From NCBI GenBank assembly GCA_947595555.1, contig CANQES010000006.1, positions 1 to 27,198 of the forward strand: a stretch of 27,198 nucleotides of DNA, read 5' to 3'. Shown here piece by piece: positions 16,191-25,503 of this stretch. Made by a program: the position numbers and the translations under genes. The notes beneath the pieces were generated by a model. It searched no databases and had not been told where the DNA came from. It saw only the letters and a list, made by a program, of their open reading frames with translations. The DNA comes from an uncultured Clostridia bacterium (GTDB lineage Bacteria > Bacillota > Clostridia > TANB77 > CAG-508). Each line of letters opens with the position of its first letter. Positions within the stretch are counted from its first letter, which is position 1.

Positions 16191-17456
16191 ATGAAAGATG
16201 TTTTAGACATTGCAAATATTAAAGCAATAGAAATTTTAGATTCAAGAGGACATCCAACGATACAAGTAGAAGTAACAACAGAGGATGGAAGTCAAGGAAT
16301 AGCTGCAGTACCATCTGGTGCTTCGACAGGAAGTTTTGAAGCGGTAGAATTACGAGATGGAGATAAAAATAGGTATTTTGGAAAAGGTGTACAAAAAGCG
16401 GTAGAAAATGTTAATAAGAAAATAGCTAAGCAAATAATAGGAATGAATGTTTATGAACAAAGAAAAATAGATAGTGAATTAGTAAGAATAGATGATACGC
16501 CGAATAAATCAAATTTAGGTGCAAATAGTTTATTAGGAGTATCAATTGCAGTAGCAAAAGCAGCAGCTAATTCATTAAATATGGAGTTATATGAATATAT
16601 TGGAGGAATACAAGCAAAAGAATTGCCAATTCCTATGATGAATATTTTAAACGGAGGTAAACATTCTGAAAATAATATAAGTATCCAAGAATTTATGATT
16701 ATGCCAATTGGTGACATAACTTTTCAAGAAAGATTGAAAAGAGGAGTAGAAGTATATCATACACTAAAAAAAGTTTTAAAAGAAAAAGGTTATAGTGTGG
16801 GCGTTGGAGATGAAGGAGGATTTGCTCCTAATTTAGAAAATGAAGAACAAGCTCTAGACTTAATATTAGAAGCGGTTAAAAAAGCTGGATATGAGCCTAA
16901 AAAAGATATTGTATTAGCCCTAGATATTGCCAGTACAGAAATGTACGAGGAAGCACAGAAAATAGGAAAAGAAGGATACTACTTTTGGAAGACACAACAG
17001 CTAAAAACAAAAGAAGACATGCTACAATATGTAATTGATTTATGCAATAAATATCCAATTGTATCTGTAGAAGATGGATTGGCAGAAGAAGACTGGGAAA
17101 GTTGGAAAGAATTAACCAATAAAATTGGAGATAAAGTACAGTTGGTAGGGGACGATTTATTTGTAACAAATCCAAAAAGACTAAGAAATGGAATAGAAAA
17201 AGGAATTGCGAATAGTATTCTAATAAAACCAAATCAAATAGGAACATTAACAGAGACTTTAGATACTATTTATATAGCACAGAAAAATGGCTACAGAACT
17301 ATAATTTCACATCGTTCAGGCGAAACAGATGATACGACAATTGCAGATATTGCAGTAGGTGTAAATAGTGGACAAATAAAAACAGGTGCACCATGTAGAA
17401 TTGATAGAGTAGCAAAATATAACAGACTTTTAAAAATTGCATCAGAATTAGAATAA
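16191..17456 (+). CDS. eno: Enolase (phosphopyruvate hydratase)
   Basis: Enolase interconverts 2-phosphoglycerate and phosphoenolpyruvate in glycolysis. The 421 residues have the family signatures in order: ILDSRGHPTI, PSGASTG, GANSLLGVS and NGGKHSENN. Catalytic Glu208 is in VGDEGGFAP. The Mg-binding acidic residues are in ALDIAST, SVEDGLAEEDW and GDDLFVTN. Catalytic Lys346 is in LIKPNQIGT, and SHRSGETDDTTIAD follows. The usual GGAHADNN reads GGKHSENN here and the protein is a little shorter than average, but all catalytic residues are present. The ribosome binding site is AAGGAAGG. It stands alone between its own promoter and a terminator. Confidence 0.97.
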   Translation: MKDVLDIANIKAIEILDSRGHPTIQVEVTTEDGSQGIAAVPSGASTGSFEAVELRDGDKNRYFGKGVQKAVENVNKKIAKQIIGMNVYEQRKIDSELVRIDDTPNKSNLGANSLLGVSIAVAKAAANSLNMELYEYIGGIQAKELPIPMMNILNGGKHSENNISIQEFMIMPIGDITFQERLKRGVEVYHTLKKVLKEKGYSVGVGDEGGFAPNLENEEQALDLILEAVKKAGYEPKKDIVLALDIASTEMYEEAQKIGKEGYYFWKTQQLKTKEDMLQYVIDLCNKYPIVSVEDGLAEEDWESWKELTNKIGDKVQLVGDDLFVTNPKRLRNGIEKGIANSILIKPNQIGTLTETLDTIYIAQKNGYRTIISHRSGETDDTTIADIAVGVNSGQIKTGAPCRIDRVAKYNRLLKIASELE

Positions 17457-17461
17457 ATAAA

Positions 17462-17483
17462 GAGATTCCTAAATAGGAATCTC
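17462..17483. terminator. Convergent terminator between eno and the vWA gene
   Basis: GAGATTCCTA and TAGGAATCTC form a perfect 10-bp stem with a 2-nt gap, flanked by AT-rich tracts on both sides. It is placed to serve both eno and the minus-strand vWA gene. Confidence 0.7.
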
Positions 17484-17490
17484 AATTATT

Positions 17491-18885
17491 TTAGTTCATT
17501 TTTTTATAAATATTTATTAATTTAATAGTAGAGTATATAAATAATCCACCTGCAAAAACACCGAAACCAATAAGTGATGCTGTACCAGCTTTAGGTAAAG
17601 TAGAAGGTGTTTTAGGCGCTTCTTTAGGTTCTTCTTTAGGTTCTTCTTTTACTGTTGTTGGTTCAGTTAACCTAAGCGTTGGAGTAAGACTAGAAGTTCT
17701 GCTTTTATTATTACCTGATAAGTCCGTATAAGTAAGATCAACTTTTTCATTTGTATTTAAAAGTTTGCTTAAAATTGTAACACTATAGTTTTCTTTTAAT
17801 TTTAACTTATATTGCACAGTAGCTGTTTCTCCAACGTCTAACTCAGGTATCTCCCATGTAATAGAATTTTTATCAGTATCAACCTTAGAAGAGATAGTTC
17901 CAATATTTGCTTCAGAAACATAAGCAAAGTCAAAATTCTTTATAATTTCATCTGGAAAATAGTCTACAATAGTAATATCCTTCAAAGTTTTAAGAGCAGG
18001 GACTAAAGAATTGTATATATCTGTTGTTACTGTATCCTCTATTTTATCATCTGTTACATAATAAAATTTACCTGCTGTTGGAGAAGTTGAATCACCAAAT
18101 ATTTCATTGACAATGTCTTCATAACTTTTTTCATCTTCTGCCGGAACATATTCAGGATCACTTGTGCCTGATAACATAGTAATAAGTGAAATATTACTTG
18201 ATTCAACATCTTTTAATTCTTGTTTAGTTTTATTAATAACATCATCTGAATAGTACTCTCCATCATAATCAATAGCCAAGTTTGGAACACCATCAGTCAA
18301 AATAATTATATATTTATTATTATCTTCTTCTGAAAATTGTTGCCTTGCTAAAGTAATACCTGCTTGTAAATTAGTTCTACCACCAGCTAGTTCTATATTA
18401 GAAATAGCATCAGTTAAAATAGAACTATCGTTACTTAAATCAGAAACAAGAGTAGCATCTTCTATAGTTCCTTCTTTTGCTAGATCTTCATTTGAAGAAA
18501 AACTTACAATACCAATGTCTAAATTTGTATTATCTTCTAATAAATTAGTAATTAAAGTGTTAGCAGAATCGAAAATTAAATCTCTTCTTGTTTTATTGTC
18601 AGAGGTAATATCTTTCATACTATTTGAAATATCTAATACTATCATAATTTCACCAGTTGTATGTTTTAAAGTTTCTTGATTAGTAACTTGTAATTGTAAT
18701 GTCACCTCTTTATTTTTTAAATCCTTGCTTATTAGCTTTTTTTCGAATTTAGAATTTTCTTCTAAAGCAATAGTGCAAATAGGTTCTTCTACAACTTCCA
18801 TAGTAACTGTGCTATATGAAGCAAGAGACATATTTGCTATTAAAATAATAATTAAAAATACACCTATAAAAATTTTACTTTTCAT
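17491..18885 (-). CDS. Secreted vWA-domain surface protein with LPKAG sorting motif
   Basis: This 464-residue protein starts with a signal peptide (residues 1-22, ending SLASY). A von Willebrand A domain spans about 76-300, with a complete MIDAS: DISNS at 85-89, Thr171 in GGRTN and Asp198 in ILTDG. A beta-rich domain follows (about 300-400), resembling wall-protein Ig-like/DUF11 modules, then a Pro/Glu spacer (EEPKEEPKEAPKTPS). The sorting signal is LPKAG at 430-434, a hydrophobic helix and a tail YKKMN. Such proteins are usually pilus-tip or surface adhesins attached by sortase. AGGGAG lies upstream of the ATG. No pilin gene is adjacent on this strand, so a single anchored adhesin is as likely as a pilus part. 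LPKAG differs from the TPKTG of the gene at 25504, suggesting another sortase elsewhere. Confidence 0.88.
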   Translation of the reverse strand: MKSKIFIGVFLIIILIANMSLASYSTVTMEVVEEPICTIALEENSKFEKKLISKDLKNKEVTLQLQVTNQETLKHTTGEIMIVLDISNSMKDITSDNKTRRDLIFDSANTLITNLLEDNTNLDIGIVSFSSNEDLAKEGTIEDATLVSDLSNDSSILTDAISNIELAGGRTNLQAGITLARQQFSEEDNNKYIIILTDGVPNLAIDYDGEYYSDDVINKTKQELKDVESSNISLITMLSGTSDPEYVPAEDEKSYEDIVNEIFGDSTSPTAGKFYYVTDDKIEDTVTTDIYNSLVPALKTLKDITIVDYFPDEIIKNFDFAYVSEANIGTISSKVDTDKNSITWEIPELDVGETATVQYKLKLKENYSVTILSKLLNTNEKVDLTYTDLSGNNKSRTSSLTPTLRLTEPTTVKEEPKEEPKEAPKTPSTLPKAGTASLIGFGVFAGGLFIYSTIKLINIYKKMN

Positions 18886-18914
18886 GTGTTAATCAACTCC
18901 CTAATTTTTTCTAT

Positions 18915-18920
18915 ATTATA
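18915..18920 (-). promoter_or_regulatory. Possible -10 box of the vWA gene
   Basis: A perfect TATAAT on the minus strand lies 30 bp upstream of the vWA start codon. The region at the expected -35 distance (TTATTT) is a poor match. Confidence 0.35.
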
Positions 18921-18995
18921 TAGTTTAACACAAAATAAAATAAATACAAGTGTTTTTTGAAATTTCTACATTAAAATTTTGTCTAAATTAGTTAC

Positions 18996-19304
18996 TGTTT
19001 AGACTAAATAAAATTTTATAAAAAGTTTAATATATTTTTTCTTAATAACTCCCAGCTACATAACAGACTATAAAAAGGCTTTATAATTATATTTTGAATA
19101 ACTGCGTAAGCGACCAAACGAAACGAAGTGAAGTGCGATTTGGAGCAACTGACATTTAATTTTTTTATGGAAGTTGCGACACCAAAGTTATGAAAAAATA
19201 TAATTATAAAGCCTTTTATATTCTGTAATTTGCTGGTCCCCACGAATTATTATTAAGAAAAAATATATTAACTTTTTATTTAAAAATAAATTTTAGTCTA
19301 AAGT
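18996..19304 (-). repeat. Long hairpin element with conserved 97-bp core, copy 2
   Basis: This fills most of the 555-bp gap between the divergent vWA and M60 genes. The core at 19096-19192 is the reverse complement of the 11367-11463 core. Both are 97 bp, share the first 22 bases and the last 25, and differ mainly in two loop regions. The flanks again form a large inverted repeat. The inner arms contain AAGGCTTTATAATTATA, the outer arms AATATATTTTTTCTTAATAA, and the outermost end is TTTAGACTAAA against TTTAGTCTAAA, with mismatched bulges between. Apart from the ATAATTATATTTT next to the core, the arms do not match those of copy 1. A 75-codon minus-strand reading frame across it looks accidental. 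Confidence 0.8.
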
Positions 19305-19348
19305 GTAATCGGAATTATAATATTTTTTTACAAAAAATGATAAAAATA

Positions 19349-19378
19349 TTGCCAAAAAACGAAACAAAATGATATAAT
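19349..19378 (+). promoter_or_regulatory. Promoter of the M60 protease operon
   Basis: TTGCCA (19349-19354), an 18-bp spacer and a perfect TATAAT (19373-19378), with TGA just before the -10 box, lie 62 bp upstream of the start codon. TTGCC (19349-19353) and GGCAA (19383-19387) form a short inverted pair around the promoter, a possible but weak operator. Confidence 0.7.
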
Positions 19379-19440
19379 TAATCGGCAACAAAAACACATA
19401 GTTTTTTTGTTAATAATTTTACCAAAAGGAGGATGAATTT

Positions 19441-22400
19441 ATGAAAAAAACCTTGAAATTCGCACTTGTAATATTCATCATAATAACGCTTCTTAGTGGG
19501 AACGCAACAGTATTAGCAAAAGACATTATAGATGAAGTTACTAGCGAACAGAATGCTATATCAGAAAAAAAGGCAGAGCAAGAGGCAGAAACTGTTACTC
19601 CATCAACAGAAAAAACTGAAGAAAATGCTCAGTCAAAAGAAAATATAGCAAAAGAGGAAACAAAAAACACAACAGACATCGCAGATGACCAAAATACGTC
19701 AGAAGCAAAAAAGGCAGATGAAGTAAACACAACAAACACAACAAACACAACAAACACAGCAGGCACAACAAATACCACAAACACAACTAATACAGCAAAT
19801 ACTACAAATACTTCAGAAGCTCAAAAAGCAGTTGGAGCAAATCCTATAAAAATAGAAGAAACTAAAGCTCCAGGAATTAAAATAATGGATACACCAAGTG
19901 CAACAAATGAACTTGACATATCAAAATTAAAAGGAAAAATTAATCTTAGTATAGATTTAAGACTTCCACAAACCAAAGTATCAGCAAGTGACTTAACAAT
20001 AAATCTAAAAAAGAGTGGAATATATGATGAAGGAACACCACTTAAAGCAAACGGAACAGAAAAGGAAAAGCAACTTTTCTATACATTTGACAACCTAGAT
20101 GCAGGTACATATACATTAACTATGCAAGGAACTGGATATCAAACAGTTTCACAAGCAAATGTTGAAGTAAAAGCAAATACAACAACAGAACTACATTTTA
20201 CAAATGGATATGATGGACTAGTAGTATCTGACACTTCAGGAGACTCTATGTTGGGAGATGGAGAAACAACCAAAAAGGGAAGAACTGGAGTTATAGGAAT
20301 AGGTGATGTTAATAAGGATGGAAAAATTACAGCAGATGATGTTACTGCAATAGTAAACAACATTGAAGGAAAAACAAACACAGCACCAGGTCACAACATA
20401 TATGACTATGTGTATGATTTAAATAAAGATGGAGTAGTAGATATTGGAGACATATCTTATGCTGCATTAAATCAAGGACATTCTTTTATAGGAGCAACAT
20501 CAAGATTTTTAACAAATATTGATACAAGTAAAGTACAAACAAAAACAGAAGCAGGAAAAGTTTCTAAAAGTAGTACAGGAACTATAAAAGATATATTAGA
20601 AAACAATGATAAACATGTAACATTAGAACCAGCAAATACAAAACAACCAATATCAAACACAAATCCAATTAGTGTAGAAATAGACATAGCAGAAGATACA
20701 GCAGAGACACAATTATTAAGCATAGCACCATCTTCAAATGTAGAAAACAACATAACAGAAGGAACAATCATAGTAGATGGACACAATAACGAAACAGGAG
20801 AAGATGTAAAAATCGAATGCAAAATAGAAAATGAGAAAAAAGCAGCAACAGTTGGATTTAATGAGTTATATAAAATAGCAGAAGTACCAACTGTAATTAG
20901 TGATAGTCAATCAACAAAAGCAGCTACAATATCTGGAACAGCAAAAATAGAAAATGATGGAACAATAGTAGTTGACTTTGGAAATGCAATAGCAGTAAAA
21001 AGAGTAATAATAAATGTTACAGGAACAACAAGTAATAAATTAGCAGACATATCTAAAGTTGAATTTTTAAATGGTATGGAAGACAAGATTCCAGAGCCAG
21101 ACTTAAATGTACCAGAACTTAGAAAAGAAGACATTGACAAATCAATAACAGAAGAAAGCTTTATGGTAAAATGGAACAATGAGCCTAATGTAACAGGATA
21201 CCAAGTATCTATAACAGCTAACTTAGAAGGTACAGAATACACAGAAGTATATGATGTAGATGGACATCAATTGCAAATAGAGCAATTCCATGGAGATTTT
21301 ATAAAAAATCATTTACAAAAAGATCCAACAAGTGAAGACTATACTATATATTATGTAAAAGTACGTTCTGTAAATGGTGAATGGTTTAGCCCATATTCAG
21401 AAGCATACCCAGTAAAACCAAGACCAACGAGCAAACCAAATGCCCCTACAGGAGTAAAATTAATAGGTGCATATCAACAAATAAAAGTTACATGGAATGC
21501 AGATCCAAGAGCTACAAGCTACATAGTAGAATATAAGCCAACAAATAGTAACGAAGAATTCAAAGCAGCACATGAAGTAAAAACACAATATAATAAATTA
21601 ACAAAAGTAGAAGAAACAATAGGAATAAAAGAAACTTCTTTCACAATTACAGGTTTAGCAAGTGAAGTAACAGAATATTCAGTAAGAGTAATAGCATGCA
21701 ATAGCTTAGGAAAAAGTGCACCTTCACAAATAGCAACTGCAAAAACATTAGCTGTACAAGAAGTTGAATTACCAACATATAAGAAAATAAACACATCTAA
21801 AGGACCAGGCGTATTATCATCACATATTAAGGATATAACATTCAAACAAACATCTAATAGAATGATGATAGACAGTCCATTAGACATAGTAAATGGTCAA
21901 ACTATAGGAGGTTCAGCAAAAGGTGTAGCAGATAATGATTTCAGCTCACATTTCTATGTTGGAGACTGGGATTTAGGTGGATTCTATATGGGTTCAGATA
22001 AAGGTTTAGTAGTAGAATTTGACAAACCATATAAAATGAACTATGTAACATTAGCAAAAGTACAATGGAATGGAGACTTTGCATATTCAAGAGTTTGGTA
22101 TTATGACTGCGAAGAAGGAAAAACGAAAGGTCAATTACTTAGAGTAGACGCTTCACAAGTAGTTACAAGAAAAGACAAAGATGGACATAAATATACATCT
22201 GTCAAACTACAAAAACCAATTTACACAAATAAAATGGTAGTATCAATAGGAAATTATTCAGGAGATATTACAATTTCAGAAATGGGATTCTATGAATATG
22301 ATAACATAGAAGAAAGAATAAATGCATTATTCAAGGATGATATGCATTTAGAATTAGCAGATGATATAAGTACAGAAGATGCTAGAAAAGCAGTAGAAGA

Positions 22401-25400
22401 AAAAATTAAAGCATTAGAAGATGAACTAAATGCAGGAATAGAAAAACAAGGTGGAGAAGCAGGAGAAAAAGATTATCATCCAGATAAAGATGCATTATTA
22501 GAAGAACTTAATTCAGCAAGACTTCTTCTACAAAATACAAGCTTAGGCAAAATAACAAAAATAAACAGTAGAGTTACAAGTTTCTATGATTCTCATATAG
22601 AATTCAGTTCAGGACTAAATGGATTCCAACCATTAGGAGTTGCAGCAAGAGCAGGAGAAGATATAACAGTTTATGTAGGAAATCCATACAAAAATGTAGG
22701 AGATTCTACAAGTCTACAATTAATTGCAACACAATGGAGAGCAGAAGGAGATTTCCAAAAAGTAATAATACAAAATTTAAAAGTTGGAATAAACAAAATA
22801 ACCATACCAGAAATGATTTCAACAAGTAGAGAAAAAGGTGGTTCTTTATATATCAACTATACAGGACTAAAGGATGATTATCCATATAGATATATTGATA
22901 GAAATTATGCAGTAAGAGTAATTGGCGGAGAAGAATTACCAGTATTAGATTTAAGCAGTAAAGAAGACGTAGTAACTGGAAACAAAATAGAGATGACTGA
23001 ACAAGAGAAGAAAGATGCAGTATTAAAATATATAAAAGAAATCGAACCAATTGTAAATTCATTAGAAGAAAAGCACAAAACAGAATGTAAAGAATATAAA
23101 GGAGCAGATGAATACGGAGTTCAAGATTGTTTATTAGGTCTAACAGAAATAGTATTAGACCAAATGATGTATTCAGTTTCTTCAAAGCAAATATATGATG
23201 GCTTAACAGAAAAAATAGGAGGAACTCCAACAATAGAACAAAGAGCAAATGCACTTTATGATTCATTAACAGCAATGGATGACATGATGGATTTATTCTA
23301 TAGTCAAAAAGGATTAGTAAAAGAAGGAAATGCACCAGATGCATATCCAAGAACAAGACAAAATATTAGATGTATGAGAATGACAGGAAGAGCTTTTATG
23401 TATGCAGGCGGAGCTCACATAGGAATTCAATGGAATGAAGTAAAAGACATAGCAAAAGGTGTTCCAATGAAAGTAGATAGTGAAGGAAAAGAAACAGCAG
23501 ACTCACAAGGAAATTACTTTGGTTGGGGAATTGCTCATGAAATAGGACATGTAATAAATCAAAAAGCCTATGTACATGGAGAGGTTACAAACAATTACTT
23601 CTCAATATTAGCACAAACAGACAATACAAGAAAAACAGTACGTTTCAACTATAATGATGTTTATGATAAAGTAACATCAGGAAAAATAGGAAAAGCTCAA
23701 AACGTATTTACACAATTAGGATTATATTGGCAATTACATTTAGCATATGACCATGGAGGATATAATTATAAAGAATTTGCAACACAACAAGCACAACTTG
23801 ACAACTCAATCTATGCTAGAATGGATAGTTATGCTAGAGATACTAGTAGAGCACCTGTGCCAACACATAATAAAGGAGTTGCATTAGTTATTGATTCTGA
23901 CTCTGATAATAACTTAATGAGATTAGCTTGTGCAGCAACTAAAAAGAATGTATTAGAGTTCTTTGAAAAATGGGGAATGGTACCAAATGACGAAACAAGG
24001 ACATATGCAGAACAATGGGATAAAGAAGAAAGAGCAATTTGGTATGTAAATGATGAAGCTAGAAATTATGTATTAGAAGGTAACTTACCATTAACAGGAA
24101 CAACATTAGAAGCTTCTATAACAAATGCAGAAAATAGCAGAGTATCAGACAACAAAGTAAACTTCTCATTAAATGTATCAGGAAAAAATGTAAATGCAAA
24201 TGGATTATTAGGTTATGAAATTATAAGAAGTTATAAATCAAATGATCAAATAGTATCTAGATCAGTAGCTTTTGTAGAACCTACAGTAAATGAAGATGGA
24301 ACAGTTAATACAAATGTTACTTATACAGATACAATTGATACAATAAATAATAGAGCATTCACATATACAGTTGTTGCTTATGACAAGTACTTAAATGAGA
24401 TAGCTAGAAAAGAATTAGAACAAGTAAAAGTAAGTCATCAAGGTGAGATATCTCAAAAAGGATGGGAAGTAACAACAAATATGACATCAGAAGATGATAC
24501 ATATACAAGTGATAAAAACGGACATGTCGAAACATCAGACTTTGAACAAAAAGTTTCAGCTGTTCCAACAATAGCAGATGGAAAATTAGACACAGTATTT
24601 AATGGAAAAGTAGAAAGTGGAAAATCTGAAATTACAATTTCATTACCAGAAATCAAAAAATTAGTTGGCTTAAAATATTCAGGAAAGAAGATTGACTACT
24701 ATGAAATCCAAGTAAGTTCTGACGGAGTTAACTGGACAACAGTTAAAAAAGTAGAAAAACCAGGAGTAATAGCAAGAATATTTACAAGTATTGGTAACTT
24801 CTTCACAAGTATAGCAAATACAGATAATTCACAAGTTATAGACTTTACACAAATTGTTGATGGAGTAGAAAAAATCTACAATTACGATTATGATTGTTCA
24901 TATGTTAAACTTATCATAGACGATACAAGTGTTAGCATAAATGAAATAAACTTATTAGCTCAATCAGGAGACAATGTTGAATTTAATGAAACTGGTTCAA
25001 TAGGAGTACTTGCATCAAGCTTTGAATATGACAAAACAGCTCATTATTCAATACCAGAAAATTCAATAATCTTCACAGGAACATATAAAGGAAATCCAGC
25101 ATATAACGTAGCAAAATTATGGTACGAAGATGAAAAAACAGGCGGATGGAAGATGTTAAATGGATATCAAATAATATTAGCACCAGATCCAGGAGCAGCA
25201 AACTTAGGCGAAACAAGTGATGGTAAATGGATATATGTAGTAGAAGAAAAAGAAATTGGATTAGACGGAAAACCTGTAAAAGACGAAAATGGCAAAGAAA
25301 AAGCTAATGAAGATTATAAACGTATAAAAGATGCTTTAGGAAAAGGCAAAGTAAGAGTCGAACTATATCGTGTAGATAATGCTTTAACAAACGAAGGAGA

Positions 25401-25485
25401 GAGATTAGTTAGTGATACTTTGGTTACAACTATTCCATCTACTTTGGATAGCATTACATTAACAAGTGACAGTTCAAACCAATAA
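19441..25485 (+). CDS. Large secreted M60-like (mucin-type) metalloprotease with dockerin, FN3 and discoidin-like modules
   Basis: This 2014-residue exported protein has a signal peptide (1-26, ending VLA). An acidic and Thr/Asn-repeat linker covers about 27-150, and a beta-sandwich domain about 160-265. A dockerin-like pair of calcium loops follows: DVNKDGKITADD (289-300) and DLNKDGVVDIGD (326-337). Two FN3-like domains lie at about 555-770 and a discoidin/CBM32-like domain at about 815-955. The M60/enhancin-like peptidase spans about 1040-1490, with HEIGH at 1366-1370 and Glu1381, fitting HEXXH-x(8-28)-E. More FN3- and discoidin-like modules fill 1560-1850, ending in a beta domain. M60 proteases cut O-glycosylated proteins such as mucins, with glycan-binding modules aiding targeting. 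AAAGGAGG precedes the ATG. There is no LPxTG signal, so attachment may depend on the dockerin or other modules. It leads an apparent operon with the genes at 25504 and 26447. Confidence 0.88.
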   Translation: MKKTLKFALVIFIIITLLSGNATVLAKDIIDEVTSEQNAISEKKAEQEAETVTPSTEKTEENAQSKENIAKEETKNTTDIADDQNTSEAKKADEVNTTNTTNTTNTAGTTNTTNTTNTANTTNTSEAQKAVGANPIKIEETKAPGIKIMDTPSATNELDISKLKGKINLSIDLRLPQTKVSASDLTINLKKSGIYDEGTPLKANGTEKEKQLFYTFDNLDAGTYTLTMQGTGYQTVSQANVEVKANTTTELHFTNGYDGLVVSDTSGDSMLGDGETTKKGRTGVIGIGDVNKDGKITADDVTAIVNNIEGKTNTAPGHNIYDYVYDLNKDGVVDIGDISYAALNQGHSFIGATSRFLTNIDTSKVQTKTEAGKVSKSSTGTIKDILENNDKHVTLEPANTKQPISNTNPISVEIDIAEDTAETQLLSIAPSSNVENNITEGTIIVDGHNNETGEDVKIECKIENEKKAATVGFNELYKIAEVPTVISDSQSTKAATISGTAKIENDGTIVVDFGNAIAVKRVIINVTGTTSNKLADISKVEFLNGMEDKIPEPDLNVPELRKEDIDKSITEESFMVKWNNEPNVTGYQVSITANLEGTEYTEVYDVDGHQLQIEQFHGDFIKNHLQKDPTSEDYTIYYVKVRSVNGEWFSPYSEAYPVKPRPTSKPNAPTGVKLIGAYQQIKVTWNADPRATSYIVEYKPTNSNEEFKAAHEVKTQYNKLTKVEETIGIKETSFTITGLASEVTEYSVRVIACNSLGKSAPSQIATAKTLAVQEVELPTYKKINTSKGPGVLSSHIKDITFKQTSNRMMIDSPLDIVNGQTIGGSAKGVADNDFSSHFYVGDWDLGGFYMGSDKGLVVEFDKPYKMNYVTLAKVQWNGDFAYSRVWYYDCEEGKTKGQLLRVDASQVVTRKDKDGHKYTSVKLQKPIYTNKMVVSIGNYSGDITISEMGFYEYDNIEERINALFKDDMHLELADDISTEDARKAVEEKIKALEDELNAGIEKQGGEAGEKDYHPDKDALLEELNSARLLLQNTSLGKITKINSRVTSFYDSHIEFSSGLNGFQPLGVAARAGEDITVYVGNPYKNVGDSTSLQLIATQWRAEGDFQKVIIQNLKVGINKITIPEMISTSREKGGSLYINYTGLKDDYPYRYIDRNYAVRVIGGEELPVLDLSSKEDVVTGNKIEMTEQEKKDAVLKYIKEIEPIVNSLEEKHKTECKEYKGADEYGVQDCLLGLTEIVLDQMMYSVSSKQIYDGLTEKIGGTPTIEQRANALYDSLTAMDDMMDLFYSQKGLVKEGNAPDAYPRTRQNIRCMRMTGRAFMYAGGAHIGIQWNEVKDIAKGVPMKVDSEGKETADSQGNYFGWGIAHEIGHVINQKAYVHGEVTNNYFSILAQTDNTRKTVRFNYNDVYDKVTSGKIGKAQNVFTQLGLYWQLHLAYDHGGYNYKEFATQQAQLDNSIYARMDSYARDTSRAPVPTHNKGVALVIDSDSDNNLMRLACAATKKNVLEFFEKWGMVPNDETRTYAEQWDKEERAIWYVNDEARNYVLEGNLPLTGTTLEASITNAENSRVSDNKVNFSLNVSGKNVNANGLLGYEIIRSYKSNDQIVSRSVAFVEPTVNEDGTVNTNVTYTDTIDTINNRAFTYTVVAYDKYLNEIARKELEQVKVSHQGEISQKGWEVTTNMTSEDDTYTSDKNGHVETSDFEQKVSAVPTIADGKLDTVFNGKVESGKSEITISLPEIKKLVGLKYSGKKIDYYEIQVSSDGVNWTTVKKVEKPGVIARIFTSIGNFFTSIANTDNSQVIDFTQIVDGVEKIYNYDYDCSYVKLIIDDTSVSINEINLLAQSGDNVEFNETGSIGVLASSFEYDKTAHYSIPENSIIFTGTYKGNPAYNVAKLWYEDEKTGGWKMLNGYQIILAPDPGAANLGETSDGKWIYVVEEKEIGLDGKPVKDENGKEKANEDYKRIKDALGKGKVRVELYRVDNALTNEGERLVSDTLVTTIPSTLDSITLTSDSSNQ
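19726..19812 (+). repeat. Thr/Asn 9-bp codon repeats in the M60 protein linker
   Basis: Repeated AACACAACA-type units encode a 29-residue Thr/Asn tract (residues 96-124) broken by single Ala and Gly codons. The first units are nearly identical in DNA while later ones carry synonymous changes. In-frame expansion or contraction by slippage would leave the reading frame intact. Confidence 0.8.
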
Positions 25486-25503
25486 AATTGAAAGGAGGAC
25501 AAA

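Noticed and set aside
19016..19243. A 75-codon minus-strand ORF across the hairpin element
   Set aside because: It runs through the structured repeat and its arms, has no ribosome binding site of note, and the copy 1 core does not preserve an equivalent intact frame.
18996..19304. Invertible promoter (inverton) controlling the M60 operon
   Set aside because: The recognisable M60 promoter at 19349-19378 lies outside the inverted arms, so inversion of the core would not switch it.
22853..23356. A 167-codon minus-strand ORF inside the M60 gene, and other long antisense ORFs such as 26079-26381, 9815-10336 and 501-878
   Set aside because: They are Leu/Ser- or Gly/Ser-rich shadows of A-rich or repeat-rich coding strands and lack ribosome binding sites.
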